From Isoetes taiwanensis (lineage: Eukaryota; Streptophyta; Lycopodiopsida; Isoetales; Isoetaceae), in the NCBI GenBank assembly GCA_021234155.1, contig JAJEKV010000054.1:7338655-7402654 (forward strand): DNA of 64,000 bases. The letters are read 5' to 3'. The position numbers and the translations under genes were made by a program. The number at the start of each line of letters is the position of its first letter. Within the stretch, counting starts at the first letter, position 1. The notes below the pieces were generated by a model. The model did no database searches. It saw only the letters and a program-made list of their open reading frames with translations, and had not been told where the DNA came from. This document shows, one piece after another, positions 46,553-57,490 of the stretch.

Positions 46553-47340
46553 TCCTATATTATAAAATCGTGATGCATGTTTGTTCGCATGATCGACGAC
46601 CGAGATTTTGTCAATGTCTTCGCCTTGATTGATGGCCTAGATTGTTCCCATGTTCCTCCGCTCTCATGGATAGCCTAGATTGCGCCACACTGCATGGATA
46701 GCCTAGATTGCGCCACACTGCATGTAAAGAGCAGGCAAGATATGATATGGACTTCCAAATGTCTATAACCAAGTGACGTGTCCACAAGAAACGATGTGCA
46801 AAAAATAAAATGAAGCCGGTCGAATGGTCCCAATGGAATGAACGTGCCTTCAAAGGAAACATGGCTATGGCGAGATTCATACGGCTTCTAAAAACTACTG
46901 CATAGAAGAAATACAAATGTTTACATCACATCACATTTAAGTGGTAACCTGAAGCAAGATATGTGTGCGACGCTGGGCACCATTCCAAAGACTTTTATGC
47001 TTATAGCATGCCACTACAATGTAATAGATGATATCCACAATAATGCTTGGCCGCATGTAAAACTTATGACATTCCTTATACAAAAGCAGTACTTTCTTCC
47101 GAACATAACCAATCAATGGATCCTTGGAACAAACCCAACCACATATTATCATGGGCACTTTGCTAAACAATAGAAGCAAACTCTAAAGTCTTGGATGGAT
47201 TAATGGCACAACATCCACTAACACCAACACAAAGGGAAAGAGGGAGGATCGTAATAGCTGGAGCGACACCTCGATAATATTGCTGCCTTATCGTTTACAT
47301 GTTTCCACTTATGCCCAGCAACGCTGGGCACCGTTACTAG
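46553..47340 (+). mobile_element. candidate non-autonomous Helitron H1 (0.79 kb), nested in H2
   Basis: The left terminus is TCCTATATTATAAAAT at 46,553. A near-copy, TCCTATATTACAAAAC, starts at 46,534, and an 'A|TC' junction at 46,531 would be an alternative start. The right terminus is hairpin TGCCCAGCAACGCTGGGCA (47,312-47,330), then 'ccgttaCTAG', then T. It matches H2 at both ends, with covariant changes in the hairpin stem. The interior has a 32-bp tandem pair, 'gcctagattgcgccacactg' (about 46,668-46,728), and no transposition gene. Confidence 0.65.
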
Positions 47341-47707
47341 TATAATATATTATCTATTGTTTAAATTTGGTTTTCCCGACTATCCGAAAACTTTTTGGAT
47401 TTTCTTTTAAGGATGATTTTCTAAGGTTTTAAAGGTTTTAAACGCCGGAAAAAAATTCCAGTGTTCCAAAAATCGAGTGTGCCTTTTTCTATGATTTAGA
47501 ACTTTGTTTTCTGAGCTTTAGCTATATGCTCTGTTACGATTCCCTTTTTCGATCAAGGTCAAAAGGGGTTCCGTTGGGGCTTTCTGGAAGTTCTTCGGCA
47601 TGATTTGTGCACTATCTTTGCCGCTGTTTGCATCAAATCCGCAGGAGGGTCTGGCTGAAAAAAAAAATTAGGGTGCCCCATCTTGCTTGCCCAGCGATTG
47701 GGGCTCA

Positions 47708-48050
47708 GGTACCATGCCATCGTTGATGCCAAATTTGTGTTTTGTTCTTCGGCATGCAATACCATGAAAAAATCATTACTCTATCCGGTTAAAATCAGGT
47801 ACTTCAAACAACATTATGGCATAATTGCTGAAAACGTTTTTCTGTTCCTCTTAAGTTCATTATTTTGCAGTTTGGAGTGGACGGATCTACCTTTAGGTTG
47901 CAATTTCGGCCTGTTGGCAGTTTGCCTGGGATTCAGGTAAAGAGTTCCCCTTCAACATTTGGATCGAAAAAAATGACTCTGGTGTTTGTTAAACAATGCA
48001 GATACTATATCGTGATTGATGCATTATTTGAGTTTTGCAACTTACGGCAG
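47708..48050 (+). repeat. duplicated exon-like segments 47,708-47,752 and 47,999-48,050
   Basis: Translations 'RYHAIVDAKFVFC' and 'RYYIVIDALFEFC' come from two similar plus-strand segments about 290 bp apart, each next to an AG. Around a quarter of positions differ. They look like an old duplication of one exon. Confidence 0.45.
47871..47936 (+). CDS. internal exon candidate, 22 codons
   Basis: The segment is bounded by 'tattttgcag' and 'attcag|gtaaag' and reads 'FGVDGSTFRLQFRPV' then 'GSLPGIQ' in phase 0. Splice signals at both ends and the balanced composition support a real or formerly real exon. I do not recognise the family. It lies within candidate Helitron H2 and could be a captured gene piece. 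Confidence 0.45.
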
Positions 48051-48347
48051 ATCACTAACAAAGCTTTAGAATGGATTGGTGGTTTATTTTTTAGGGTTGC
48101 ACTGTGATTCTGGTTAGAAGTATAAACCTTTGAAAGTTTATGAAAGAACCCGATGAGGCCAAGATAATAGTTCAATTTTTATATGCAACTCCTTCAGCCT
48201 TTCTATATATCAATAACCATCCTTAGCCCTAATTACGTTTCTTTATTTTGTTGCATGTGTTCTTTGATTGTTCTTTGTTAATTTCAGTCCATTCTCTGAT
48301 TCTAACTTTTTCACTATACAGGTGAATGATTTATGTCATTTTTGCAG

Positions 48348-48490
48348 AAAGAAGCTTCGATGCTTTTAGGTATTATTAAACTTGCCTTCTCATGGTTTTC
48401 TAATGACGAAGAAAGTTGTAGCTTAAATGTATCTTTGGATCTAGCAACACATTCTAGGAACACAATTGTTGGGGCTGAATATTTTAATGG
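48348..48490 (+). CDS. internal exon candidate, 48 codons
   Basis: The segment is bounded by 'catttttgcag' and 'aatgg|gtaattg'. The frame reads 'KEASMLLGIIKLAFSWF', 'SNDEESCSLNVSLDLATH' and 'SRNTIVGAEYFNG'. Read without splicing it meets TAA at 48,492. The family is unknown. It follows the 47,871-47,936 candidate on the same strand, so the two may derive from one gene, though phase linkage across the gap is not established. Confidence 0.4.
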
Positions 48491-49373
48491 GTAATTGCAC
48501 AAATAATATGTGGATTTCCAGTTTTGCTTCCTCCCTTTTCCAATCTTTCGGGCCCTTTGCTTTATTTTGGTTTGATACATCTTGAGAAGACATCTCTAAT
48601 GGTCGACTGGGTTCTTTCCAAGTTGTGATGAAAATGTTGCAGCTTGCTTCATAGTACCAATCACAACTTCTGCAATAGCATTTTCCAGCTGGAAAATCAT
48701 CCATCTTCTTTCATGGTTCCCTTTCAAATTTGTATTTGTTTTTGTCTCCTGCTTCTAACAACTTGGATGTGGACACTTTTCTACAAATGGTTTTTCGCAT
48801 GATATCACTGCAATTTTAGGGGTTATGTGATAGGCATAACGAGGATCTCAGCTTCCATGCAAGAAGCCTTATCTGGATCAAACAAACAAATGGACAAATA
48901 TAGGCCCGTCCAGATGTTTATATTTGTTTTTTGAATTTTTGCTATTTGTATAGATATTATTTTGGCTCTACATTCCTTGCATGGGTGTATACAGAGACTC
49001 TGATATATAGGCTTCATGCATGCAGGATGTCTATGATGGAAGATTATGTATGAGTCAGCTTCGCCAAGTAAAAGATGAGTCACTTTGATAAATATTTACA
49101 TGCATAAACGTATTCCAAATAGTTTGTCCTCACTTCTTCTACAATAATGTAATAGTAAGAAGGATGAGAGCAACGATGGACTTCGCATTATAAGTAGAGA
49201 ACTTGCATTCAGGTATGTTACCCATTTTTGTTATTGATTTGAACATGAGTGACATGATCTGCCAAGCTATGCAGAATAACAAGTGGCATTGTCGCTTTTA
49301 ACATTGACTATGCATGTTATTTTTCCATATGCATGTTAATATTTTTTCTTCTTCTCCTCCTTATGCATCTGAG

Positions 49374-49472
49374 AAATTGGGGTTAGTCATGTGCAATAAT
49401 GGAGCAATAGATAGACAAGGTTCTACAGAACCTGTGTTGAATGTAGATGATCTTCCTTATAATTGTGAAGTG
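49374..49472 (+). CDS. internal exon candidate, 33 codons
   Basis: The frame reads 'KLGLVMCNNGAIDRQGS' then 'TEPVLNVDDLPYNCEV' and ends at 'gaagtg|gtaatg'. It is exactly 99 nt in phase 0. The proposed acceptor is 'ctgag', weak because it lacks the usual pyrimidine-CAG. The product is unrecognised. Confidence 0.35.
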
Positions 49473-49690
49473 GTAATGCCATTGCTCGCTAATAATTTTG
49501 TTTCAAAACTAAATCTTCAATCTCTGCTCAGCCTTATTTACAGCTTTCCACATATTTCTATCTAGCTTTCAACATTTCCCCCTTCACAATCCTATACGAA
49601 CAAATAAATCAAAAGTACTATTAGATATTTATGAGTATGCAGGCATTACTCCATAGACTAGCTTATATTGATTTTGTCAAGAAATTAGCT

Positions 49691-50001
49691 GCTGATGTCC
49701 ATGTGATTATATGGCACTTGATGCTTCTCCTGTAATTTCATATGATGTGTTTATTGCAGATACTAGGATTTCTGAACATAACCACATTTGTGAGCATGAA
49801 ACTTGATACACACTATAGTAGCACATCTTATATTAGTGTTGTGCTGATGTCCATGTGATTATATGGCACTTGATGCTTTCCACATTTCATATGATGTGTT
49901 TCTTGCAGATATTAGGATGACTAAACATAGCCATATTTGTATGCATGGAACTTTGGAGGATAGGTACTGCTTATTCTACACATCTTATATTATTGGTGTC
50001 C
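49691..50001 (+). repeat. 152-bp tandem duplication carrying an exon-like segment
   Basis: Units start 'gctgatgtccatgtgatt' at 49,691 and 49,843. Each includes an acceptor ('attgcag' or 'cttgcag') and a coding-like segment. The second, 49,909-49,963, reads 'DIRMTKHSHICMHGTLED' and ends at 'gatag|gtactg'. The first is broken by a stop after 'HICEHET'. This suggests tandem exon duplication followed by decay of one copy. Confidence 0.6.
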
Positions 50002-50069
50002 AATTCTACAAGAAAGTTCTATTCCTATTTTTCATTGTAAGAAGTGGTGATATATCACTACGACCATAA

Positions 50070-51099
50070 ATTGGTATCGCTTTCCTGCGCATGGTCCTCC
50101 CGATGCTATATTTAGTTTAATGAGACGAAGATGTTGCGCATAAGAAGAGATCTAATGCAACGCTAGGATTGATAGATATCTATTGATTGATATGAATATG
50201 ATTTAGAATGCCTATTGGTGCATATATAATTAACATAGGTTCATTTAAAAGATATTGTACTGACAATTGTTTAGCATTCTGCGCTATGGCTTTACTAGAA
50301 CATGGCGGTCACAATAAGGCCCCATTGTAGCTGTGCAAGTATAGAACTTTGAATATTAATTCGTATCTGTTGAATTCTTCTTCACGTGCTGAATTGCAAC
50401 ACATTCTGGCAACACATTCTGGCAAGAAGCTTTTGTATCTAGAATATGCACAGTTTTAGTGGCATATTATTCGTGTCAATATTGGCCTTATAGTAGATTT
50501 GCTTTAGGTTTTAATGTTGCTCAAATTTAACTTATTCAAATGGTTTTAAACAACTTTATAAAACTAATGCTTGCTTAATCATCCAATTTAGTGAATGTTT
50601 ATTTTGTAAATGTCAATTTGTAATGACATATTACAGTTAAACTAATATATCTGAAATGTGGGTACAGTAATATCATTGGCTAGCATAACCCCAATCCCAT
50701 AAACTACAAAATAGAATCCATACCCACACTATTTCCATCTTGGAAAATATCCACACATTAATGCAAAGCAGTCCACACTACTCTCATCACCAAGCACATA
50801 CATAGATCATCACCAAGCGCATACATAGTTACCCTCTATGCTGCACACAACTACAAAGCAGAATATTGCACCTTAACTATGAATGCATCGTCAACTCCAA
50901 CCGGTCACTATTACACCCATTCAATCCCTTCAATTTGAGTTCCTATAAAGTAAATATCACGAATCATTTGTCTTATCCAAATGCAACAAGAACAATAAAG
51001 AGAGAGTCGTAGAATCCATAAGACATCAGAAATTCGTAGAACGTCTAGAAGAAGAAATGCAAGGAGTAAAGTTCATTCCTTACAGTAGAATCGTATTTA
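50070..51099. other. gap inside candidate H2, nothing recognised
   Basis: AT-rich, with short frames only. Short tandem words 'catcaccaagc(a/g)catacatag' occur near 50,790-50,830. Confidence 0.5.
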
Positions 51100-51129
51100 T
51101 GCCCGGCAACGCCGGGCACCCGTTACTAG

Positions 51130-51847
51130 TAATATATTATAATAATATATTATAACAAGTTACGCACCGATGGGGTGGTGCAAAGGAGGGCAGGTGGCTG
51201 GCATGGGTTTTTATCTTAGAATAATTCCATTTTCGAGGTGTAAATAAATTGGTTTTAAAACTTTCTATTTTTCAAAGTTGATCAGTTAACCATCTCAACC
51301 TAATAATTACTATATTTACGTAACCCCTATTTTGGAATTTGCTATTTGAATTTGACTAGTCAAGTACCTTAATATGGTGCAAAGAAGGGGGGTGGATAGC
51401 GATGCGTTTTTACTCACTATACAGGGTTGAAATATCTTAATAAAGTGGATTGAAGTAATAAGCGTATTTTGTGAAATGGTTGGTTATGGATCATAATAAC
51501 GTTACCCCATATCTCATGCATCTTTTTGCAGGAGGGGGCAATTAGAGTTATAGACCTAGATGAGGTGATATTAATATATTAGAACATTGTCAATATATTT
51601 CGTATAAGAAAGGTAGTAATGTTAGAAATACTACTATAGTAGAATAGAATAGAATAATAAAGCGTGCCTTCAAGTTGGGAATATTAAGTGATATATGAAG
51701 CAAGGTAATTTTGCATAATGGGTTTTTCACATGGAAACATCAGCTCCTAACAATTGAGAATCTGGACAGTAACAAAGTGAAGCAAAGATCTATGACATGG
51801 CCACCTGCAATCACAAATAAACACTTTCTCCCACATCACACCCGGGC
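51130..51847. other. gap with a short imperfect duplication
   Basis: 'ggtgcaaaggagggcaggtgg' (shortened match) at about 51,177 and 'ggtgcaaagaaggggggtgg' at about 51,376 begin two similar ~38-bp segments 200 bp apart. No gene is seen. Confidence 0.45.
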
Positions 51848-54013
51848 AGTGGGAACAGTACTTGCAGCAGCTCTATGACCCGCCCCAGGGGGCAGCGCCC
51901 ATACCCCCACAGGATGGCCCCCCATTGGTTCTCGTGGAGGAGGATGTTGAGGAGGGCCTACAACGGCTGGCTAATGGGAAGGCAGCTGACCTCGATGGTA
52001 TGCAGGCCGAGTTACTCAAATGGGCAGGGCAGCCGCTTGTGCCGGTCCTCACTACCCTGTTCAACAGAGCATTGCAGGAAGGTCTCCCCCGACAATGGAC
52101 CACAAGCAGGGTTGTTCCCATTCACAAGGCGGGTGACCCACACTGTCCGGCCAATTACCGGACGATCATGGTCAGCTCAGTATTTGCCAAACTGAGCAGC
52201 AGTTGACCCACTCAACGATTGACCATATCTTTATACTGCGGGCACTGATTGAAGACAGCCGGAATCATCGGCACTGATTGAAGACAGCCGGAATCATCGG
52301 CAGGACTTGTATTGCTGCTTTGTGGACTTCGCGAAGGCTTTTGTCTGATTCCGGGAAAAGCGTAGGCTAGAAGCTGCGTCAATAACCGGGCTCCCGTACT
52401 TTTGCGTGCGAAATGCCATATACGAGGTTGTATGAGAGTTGTTTTGGCGAGGATGCGGCCGGCGGGCCAAGCATTCACCCGGTAGTATCGGGGTTAAGCG
52501 GGGTTGCCCCCTCTACATTGTCGGTTAGAGCCCGGCTTCGCGAGCATGGGGATGGCATCACGGCTTTTGCACCGGGTCATCCGCCCGGCTCATCTATCTG
52601 CGGGCGATGTTGGCTGGCGGCCCACACCCCAAAGCTATCACGATCTCACGGATGCCCTAGACACATTTTGTCCGGACTCTGAGACATCTTGGCGTGAATC
52701 GGCCAAGACGGGGGTGGTTCTCATATCCTCTTCCGCGTCACCCCATGCCTCCTGCACTCACATATCGGGGGCGAGCACGTGGGCGTCACGCCCACCTACA
52801 AGTATCTAGGGGGTGGAGTTCCCCTCCCTCGCTCTGGCGGGAGGCATCTATCCGCTTCTGCGGGTGGCAGGCCGGTGGAAGCGCTTTATGCCATCGCGAG
52901 AACAAGATCACCCGAGGCGAGCTCTATGATTGGGGCCATCGGTCACATCATTCCGGGCGGTGGTCGCTGTCCCACATGCGGTCGAGGTTTGGGGCGATTA
53001 GTCTCTTTGGCGACATGGAATGACTTGGAGCAGGTCACGAGAGGCATTTTTGCCGCGGGCACTTGGGGTGAAACCTTCGAGTTCCCTATCGGTCTGGCTG
53101 CGAGAAACCGGATTCTTGCCGCTTCAGCGGGCAGCCCTTGATAGACACATCGTCTATTTTCAGAAAGTGGTTACTATGGGTGATGCTTGGCTCCCGCACC
53201 TGGCTTACACTGTGGCAATGAGTCCGCAGCGGCTTGGGGTAAGAGAGATCGGTGGTTCGCCCGGATGGAGCGTCGCGGGAACCTGGTCGTCTCGCGTGGA
53301 CCACGCCGGCCCGTCGTGGCGCCTGCGGGGAGTACCTAGGCGCTTGTTTCCTTGGCAAACTCTGGGACCCCGGCTCTAGAAGCGGTCAAAATGGCCCATT
53401 ACAAGGAGCACATCAACCCCGTGTTAGCCCGGGGCCCACAGCTCTACCTGCGTTCCCAGCTGCCCCTGAAAAAGCGCAGACTCATTGCTTCCATTCGCCT
53501 GAGGTGCCCACCATCTTCGCGCGAGGCGCGGGCGGTGGATTGGGGAGCCCGCCGGGGCGAGCTCTGTCGGTCTTTGTCAAGCGGGTGCCATTGAGGATGA
53601 GTCTCACACTTTCGAGTTGCCCGGCGTTCGGTCGGATCCGGGCGGATCGCTCCCTTAGTACGGCCGGACTTGTCCTTACATTTGCTGATGAACACACCGC
53701 CGTCGATGCGTGCCACAGGGTCATTACATTCGGAATCTGGGACTGCGAGGTCACCTTTGCCCCGCTTTGGCTGCTTTCGGCGATTAGGCACTGCGGTGCC
53801 GGTGCATGGCTTGTATATATTTGGGTGTTTACGCATTTTGTATGTTAGTTTGTCGGCCGGTGATTCTTTGCCCGCGGTTTTCCCTCGAAAACCCTTCGGG
53901 GCAGGGGTTTTTTAATCCGGGCAGTAATCTGCTTGCTGCGTTTTTGTATTGGGTCCCATAGACCGATTGGTCTCCGTGGACGATAAAAGTACCTTCCTTC
54001 CTTCCTTCCTTCC
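51848..54013 (+). mobile_element. 5'-truncated LINE, copy A2
   Basis: This is a G+C-rich element on the plus strand, homologous to A1. It begins abruptly inside ORF2 at about 51,848. The RT region (51,862-52,206) is followed by decayed palm and thumb segments, with 'GCPLS'-like sequence near 52,505 and 'TYKYLGGG' near 52,795. Then come a C-terminal 'C-x2-C ... AIEDESH' knuckle near 53,565-53,610, the 3' hairpin at 53,887-53,912, the terminal block, and a (TTCC)n tail at 53,992-54,013. Many frameshifts show it is inactive. Confidence 0.87.
51862..52206 (+). pseudogene. LINE reverse transcriptase, fingers region
   Basis: This is the longest clean LINE frame in the window, about 110 codons. It shows 'LANGKAADLDGMQAELLKW', then 'LFNRALQEGLPRQW' and 'VVPIHKAGDPHCPANYRTI'. 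These are the G-K-A-x-D-x-D-G, W-x-x-x-x-x-V-P-I-H-K and N-Y-R blocks at the start of LINE polymerases. It stops after 'SVFAKLSSS'. The metal-binding 'CFVDFAKAF' follows at 52,316 in another frame and lacks the Asp-Thr continuation. The coding piece belongs to copy A2 and is not functional. Confidence 0.85.
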
Positions 54014-54265
54014 ATGAAAATCGAAGAGCATATCTATAATTACCTAGCATCAACACTTAAGTGGTTGCTTTATAAATAACGACGGAGCAAAGGAACGACA
54101 TTAATTGGGCATGCCTTGAGTGTTTATTAAGTAGCAGACATCGTTCTTCACCTGTCAATTGGGCATACCTTATAATTAAGCCAATGCTTTGTGGCAAGAT
54201 ATCTTCAACTTTAGATCTGATTCTTCTATATATCTTAGTTTGGGACTCTCAATGTTCACAGTCAA
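54014..54265. other. gap after LINE A2
   Basis: AT-rich, with repeated 'aattgggcat(g/a)cctt' words near 54,102 and 54,160. No gene is seen. Confidence 0.4.
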
Positions 54266-56004
54266 TCAAAAGGCCATTACTTCCTTACCATCATACACAG
54301 TCCATGCTCTTGAAAAGAATGCGCATGTTCTAAATGTAGTTGTTACTCGATTTAAAATTTGGAAAGCCGGTTCGAAGATGCACATAAAGTAGGTAGTGTC
54401 ACTATCTCTTTCAAAAATGAAGACATTAGAAGCAAATAAAAAATACATACCCTTGCAGGAATGTTGACATCCTATGCTGAGTGCTATCCACTGAAGAGCA
54501 ATCAAGCCAAGGAAAATACCCATGCACATTTCGCAGATGGGAACAAAATCTCCTGCCGTCAAGTTCTTATAAAATTCTTATATACTCAACCGAGCTTGCA
54601 GAATTCTTGAAGCATCTGCATGTCGCATACAATACCAATTAAAATGAAAAGATGAACAAACACAATAGGCTCAGAATAAAGAGATGAAAGACAAAAATAC
54701 TCATTTTAATTCCACTTTACCGTATTCAATAGAACTAAATATGATGAACGATTTTGTTTACCAGTAGCTTGAGCTTCTCATATGAAACATCAATCTATGG
54801 ATGACGTATTCTAGTGGAGTCCATATCAGAGCTCCTAACCCCATATTTAAAATCATGGGTGTCGCACTATATCCATATTTGATGCCCCTTGACACCATCC
54901 AGATGATAACTTGTAGCTATTTTAATAGTATTATCCACCATGGTCTTCTTGTTAACCTCTGCATTTTACCACTTCAGATCAGAACATGGCACATAATATT
55001 TTTATCTTAGACTCCTTAAGATAAGTACAAAAAATATGCTACTATCATTATCCTGTTACCTCTGCTACTATGTCCAGACCCTTCCTATTCCTTACACACA
55101 ATTGGATCATAAACTCAGTCTTCATATCTTTCTTTAAATCCTGACCTGGAAAGAAAAAACAATAACTCGGCAAGAGTGCCGAATCTTGGAGCTCCTGAAA
55201 ACCAGATCATTGCCGAAATCTAGCCCAAGCAAAGATTAAATGCACATGCCCGCAGGAAGAAACCAAGCAGACAGAAGAAATGTGAAAAAAAACTCCGGCC
55301 AGGGCTTTAGTATAAGCCATAAAAAACCCATTTCACACTGCACGACCTGATATGGACGTCCATTTTCTCCAAATCGGCTTCAAAACATCCCTGTAGACAC
55401 CATCGTAATGAAACAGACAATAAAGGGCGGATTTGATAAGAGGAAGAAGGAAGGCTATGAAGAAAAGAGTAACAGAAACAACCGGACTTAGCACCATATT
55501 TGAAAAACGCCGGACTTTGCACAAAAAGAAGGAGTATGCCGGAATAATCATGCTAAGCGCATTCCTAAAACGCGTAAGCATAGTCCTCCGTGACATGCAC
55601 AGCAACAACTATTTGTTATCACAAACATTTCCGCAGACATTCAATGCATTAAGATAAAGGAAAACTTATTATCCCTAATCGGTCTGCTCCGAGCTCCATC
55701 GCCAATAGCCTTAGATCCCTCTCTGTCGGAAATCTCAACCGTATTTGAAGCTTCAATTTTATAAAGGGGCAGATTCATGCAGAAGGCCGAACATGCTTTT
55801 CTCGAAAGGGAAAAACCACAGTAAGAAGATTCGAGGACAAAATAAATCGATCCCTGACTCCTCCACTTACACACAAGCTGCTGCAATGCGCCCGGACCAC
55901 GACCCTATAATTTGCCAAAAGCCATAACTTACCATCTCTAAACCCGCTCCAGATTTTGTCTGTAACATCAATCACCAACCCTTGCAACACCGCTCCAGTT
56001 TTGC
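54266..56004 (-). CDS. hypothetical multi-exon membrane protein gene (remnant)
   Basis: I cannot name this gene. Minus-strand segments look like exons. 55,933-56,004 runs from 'ccgcag' to 'gatg|gtaagt' and reads 'KTGAVLQGLVIDVTDK' then 'IWSGFRD'. 55,333-55,581 reads 'FSNMVLSPVVSVTLFFIAF', a hydrophobic stretch, then 'YDGVYRDVLKPIWRKW'. 54,451-54,552 runs from 'ggcag' to 'gcaagg|gtatgt' and reads 'DFVPICEMCMGIFLGL' then 'IALQWIALSIGCQHSCK', with one likely membrane segment. Joining and phases are not proven. No duplicate exists in the window. The 5' side runs into a G+C-rich patch and a repeat, so a full gene may be broken here. Confidence 0.35.
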
Positions 56005-56044
56005 CTGCGGATGAACCAATCAACAAACTGTATTATTAATCAAT

Positions 56045-56215
56045 ACATCGAGATATGGCGGGAGGCGAGGCATCCCATCCCAACCCGGTTCGTCGCGGCG
56101 TCGTGCCCATCCCATGCTCCGCGATGCACCTCACCCGTCCGGTTCGCCCGCGTCGGCTGAAACCAATGGCGAGCGATCCTTCAAGCGGCCCGCGATTCAA
56201 GCCAGGCAGCCCCTT
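56045..56215. other. small G+C-rich island
   Basis: About 170 bp of markedly G+C-rich sequence with repeated 'cccatccca', 'cggttcg' and 'gcggc' words sits between AT-rich DNA and the GTAACGC repeat. It could be a CpG-rich 5' region of the hypothetical gene on the minus strand or a fragment of an rDNA- or LINE-like element. I find no match to the LINEs here. Confidence 0.5.
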
Positions 56216-56233
56216 ATAAGAATATATATAAGG

Positions 56234-56735
56234 CAGATAATATATTATAATTTTAAAGTGGCGTCTCAAATCGAAGTTATATCGCGTTACAATTGATGGG
56301 TCAAGTGAAATGCGTTATAAATTGGCAACACGTTAAAAAATTGTAATGCGTTTCAAATTTGAAACATATTACAATTGTGATATGCATTTCAATTTGAAGT
56401 ATTTGAAATGTGTATCAAATTTGTAACATGTTTCAAAAAAATCTACTAATAAAAATTCCTGAACATTGAAACGCGTTGCAAAATAAAGAAAGAACGTTTC
56501 AAAAGAAATAGATTTTTCAATAAACCTGACATAAAACATCGTTCACGATACAAATTTATTCCAATGACATGTTGCAAGATACATGTAGGAGAGGTCCGGT
56601 ACCTGCAGCCAATCATCATAATATTAGCAATAGACTTGGTAATGAATGAAGGGCCAAAGGTTACAATGGAGCCTCTTGGTGTATAACCATTTAGCTTTTG
56701 TAACCCTTTGCCCAATTAGCTAGAGATAACATAGA
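56234..56735 (+). repeat. GTAACGC-type repeat, long copy
   Basis: This is the plus-strand partner of 14,938-15,460, including the extra ~190 bp with the exon-like 'TPRGSIVTFGPSF' frame on the minus strand. Near-palindromic words around 'tttgaaacgcgttgcaaa' recur about ten times in the first 300 bp. Confidence 0.85.
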
Positions 56736-56756
56736 AAAGGATGGAATGTTTCATAT

Positions 56757-57490
56757 TAAGTCATCTGACCTATATAGCATGCTTAATCCAGAGACAACAA
56801 GTCATTTATTTGAATAGTTAAACTAGATCAAAAATTTTTTATTCTAATCATTAAAAATAAGAAACATATTCACCAAAGATGAGGGCGCTCTACTCTTTGA
56901 GGCAATGTCGTTCAGATAGTGTACAATCAGCTTTTGAAGTATGTCTGACCCTTTACATTTTAAACCTCTCGCAAAATAGACTAAAGTCCACAAAAGTACC
57001 TTTTGCTCTTTTTGACAAATTCTAAGTGAAACTTGCATGTGAAGATTGCAATAGGAGTACGGCCATTTACATTTGAAATATTTACTAGCCAACAATTCAT
57101 TGATATAGTACTTTAAAGTGTTCAAGGAGAAAGCAAAAGAGAACTATGCATGCAAGCAATTTATAGAATATTGACAAATAGCAAACATGCCATTTATCTT
57201 CATATTCAACTAAAAAACCTCCTACTTCATGTATAAAAACAACAAATGATCTTTTAACTTCAAATTTTTACCTTGACGTAATGGTTGTGTGCCTAGCACC
57301 AATGTATCATCAAGATTGGCACAATGCTATGTTGTTACAAATTACGGTGCGCCACTTGAGGGAGGTACAACTTGAGAGACATATACATGGCTATTTGAAG
57401 GGAACTTTCTGGTCTTAGTATGACTTGCACTATTTTTCTATTATTTGCAATGGCAATATTTATCGAATTAAAAAAAAAAAAAAAAAAAAA
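56757..57490 (+). repeat. uninterrupted version of the rearranged block, left part
   Basis: 56,757-56,945 matches 38,326-38,511. 56,904-57,470 matches 32,059-33,012 without the ~400-bp extra piece. It ends in poly(A) (57,471-57,490), to which copy Y is joined directly. Confidence 0.88.

Larger units (their letters stand above)
43611..51129 (+). mobile_element. candidate non-autonomous Helitron H2 (7.5 kb)
   Basis: The left terminus is TCCTATATTATAAAAT (43,611) and the right terminus is hairpin TGCCCGGCAACGCCGGGCA (51,100-51,118), then 'cccgttaCTAG', then T. This is the canonical layout of plant Helitrons: a 5' TC, and a GC-rich hairpin about 7-12 nt before 3' CTRR. Both termini recur in the smaller element at 46,553-47,340, which supports pairing. 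No Rep/helicase reading frame is visible, so it is non-autonomous. The interior holds exon-like fragments with splice signals, as expected of a gene-capturing Helitron. The base before TC is T rather than the usual A. Confidence 0.6.

Noticed and set aside
53252-53848. 198-codon plus-strand frame in LINE A2
   Set aside because: It runs across the LINE ORF2 C-terminus in the wrong frame; the Cys-His knuckle is in another frame.
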